This document shows, piece by piece, positions 13,437 to 13,714 of a stretch of 13,714 nt of DNA; within the stretch, counting starts at the first letter, position 1; every line of letters starts with the position of its first letter. The DNA lies in contig JAEZKH010000267.1 of NCBI GenBank assembly GCA_023415515.1, forward strand, positions 1 through 13,714. Reading direction: 5' to 3'. Below the pieces are notes generated by a model, which saw only the letters and a list, made by a program, of their open reading frames with translations, was not told the DNA's origin and ran no database searches. Origin of the DNA: Actinomycetes bacterium (GTDB lineage Bacteria > Actinomycetota > Actinomycetes > Mycobacteriales > Mycobacteriaceae). A program made the position numbers and the translations under genes.

Positions 13437-13714
13437 ACCCCTTTATGTGGCCCGTCGAATCCGGTGATGCACGACATAGGAGCGTGGTGATGTGACGTGC
13501 AACATGTTCATAGTATGAGCACATACCCACGATATAAGCAATCCCGCCCAGTCCGGCGCGGATAACCTGCGCGTTTGCTCAAGTAGGGTTCGACCGACGT
13601 CGGCGGTGACGAAGGCCCCCCGGTTCGCGTCGTCGGCGGCGTGCCCGTCGACGCAGGAGGTCGGCCTGGGGGCGGCGGCATATCGGCTATCGGCTACCTT
13701 GGCAGCCACCGGTC
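13437..13714. other. Upstream region of the permease operon
   Basis: These 278 bases contain no convincing gene. The part near the permease holds its Shine-Dalgarno site, a leader of roughly 70 bases and the promoter/operator at 13505-13521. The distal part (13541-13714) returns to high G+C. A plus-strand GTG at 13606 stays open to the window edge (36 codons) and could be the start of a divergent gene, but it lacks a Shine-Dalgarno site and any recognisable motif. Confidence 0.5.
13505..13521. promoter_or_regulatory. Candidate operator and -10 of the permease operon
   Basis: TGTTCATA-G-TATGAGCA is an inverted repeat with 7 of 8 complementary pairs around a central G. On the minus strand it contains TACTAT (13515 to 13510), a good TANNNT -10 element, and TTGCTT (13540 to 13535) could be a weak -35 with a long spacer. 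A protein bound here would cover the promoter. The related sequence at the iclR start points to the local IclR protein as the ligand. Confidence 0.5.

Noticed and set aside
13443..13709. Minus-strand open frame of 88 codons upstream of the permease
   Set aside because: It runs through the promoter/operator region, has no Shine-Dalgarno site or family motif, and its composition changes along its length.
1..13714. tRNA, rRNA, CRISPR array, insertion sequence or prophage signs
   Set aside because: No repeat-spacer pattern, transposase, terminal inverted repeats or cloverleaf-like segments were seen; the window is densely filled with metabolic genes.

Overview
The window looks like chromosomal DNA of a high-G+C actinomycete, most likely a Mycobacterium or Mycolicibacterium relative. 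The reasons are the uniformly GC-rich codons, GTG starts, densely packed operons with 4-8 base overlaps, a FadD19-like acyl-CoA ligase and a KshA-like Rieske oxygenase. Organism assignment is inference. I see no RNA genes, CRISPR array, insertion sequence or long repeat.

The left half (about 57-8067) is an oxidative catabolic cluster built around a divergent promoter at 5226-5318. Leftward from it run a Rieske oxygenase (4233-5225), an acyl-CoA ligase (2531-4189), a cytochrome P450 (1280-2485) and a family III (CaiB/BaiF) CoA-transferase (57-1283). Rightward run a Baeyer-Villiger-type flavin monooxygenase (5319-6935) and, 4 bases later, an alpha/beta hydrolase (6940-8067). The mixture fits degradation of a hydrophobic alicyclic or terpenoid/steroid-like compound: hydroxylation, ketone-to-ester oxygenation, ester hydrolysis, then CoA activation of the acid. 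The substrate cannot be read from the sequence. A perfect 19-base palindrome at the P450 start and a matching half-site in the divergent promoter suggest one common regulator, which is not encoded in the window.

The right half (8033-13430) is a five-gene leftward operon: GntP-type permease, a second CaiB/BaiF transferase (SUGCT-like), an HMG-CoA-lyase-like aldolase, a D-2-hydroxyacid dehydrogenase and an IclR regulator. Read together it is a self-contained route for a hydroxy-dicarboxylic acid: import, activation to the CoA ester, C-C cleavage to an acyl-CoA and an oxo acid, redox conversion of the oxo acid, and control by IclR. Two related 17-base imperfect palindromes, one over the putative permease promoter and one over the iclR start, are candidate IclR operators.

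The two halves converge: the hydrolase and iclR overlap tail to tail by 35 bases. Oddities worth attention are a BVMO fingerprint with Phe in place of the conserved His, a CoA-transferase with Ala where family III normally has its catalytic Asp, and an HMG-CoA-lyase homologue with altered substrate-loop residues. The edges (1-56 and 13437-13714) hold only regulatory DNA and uncertain gene fragments.
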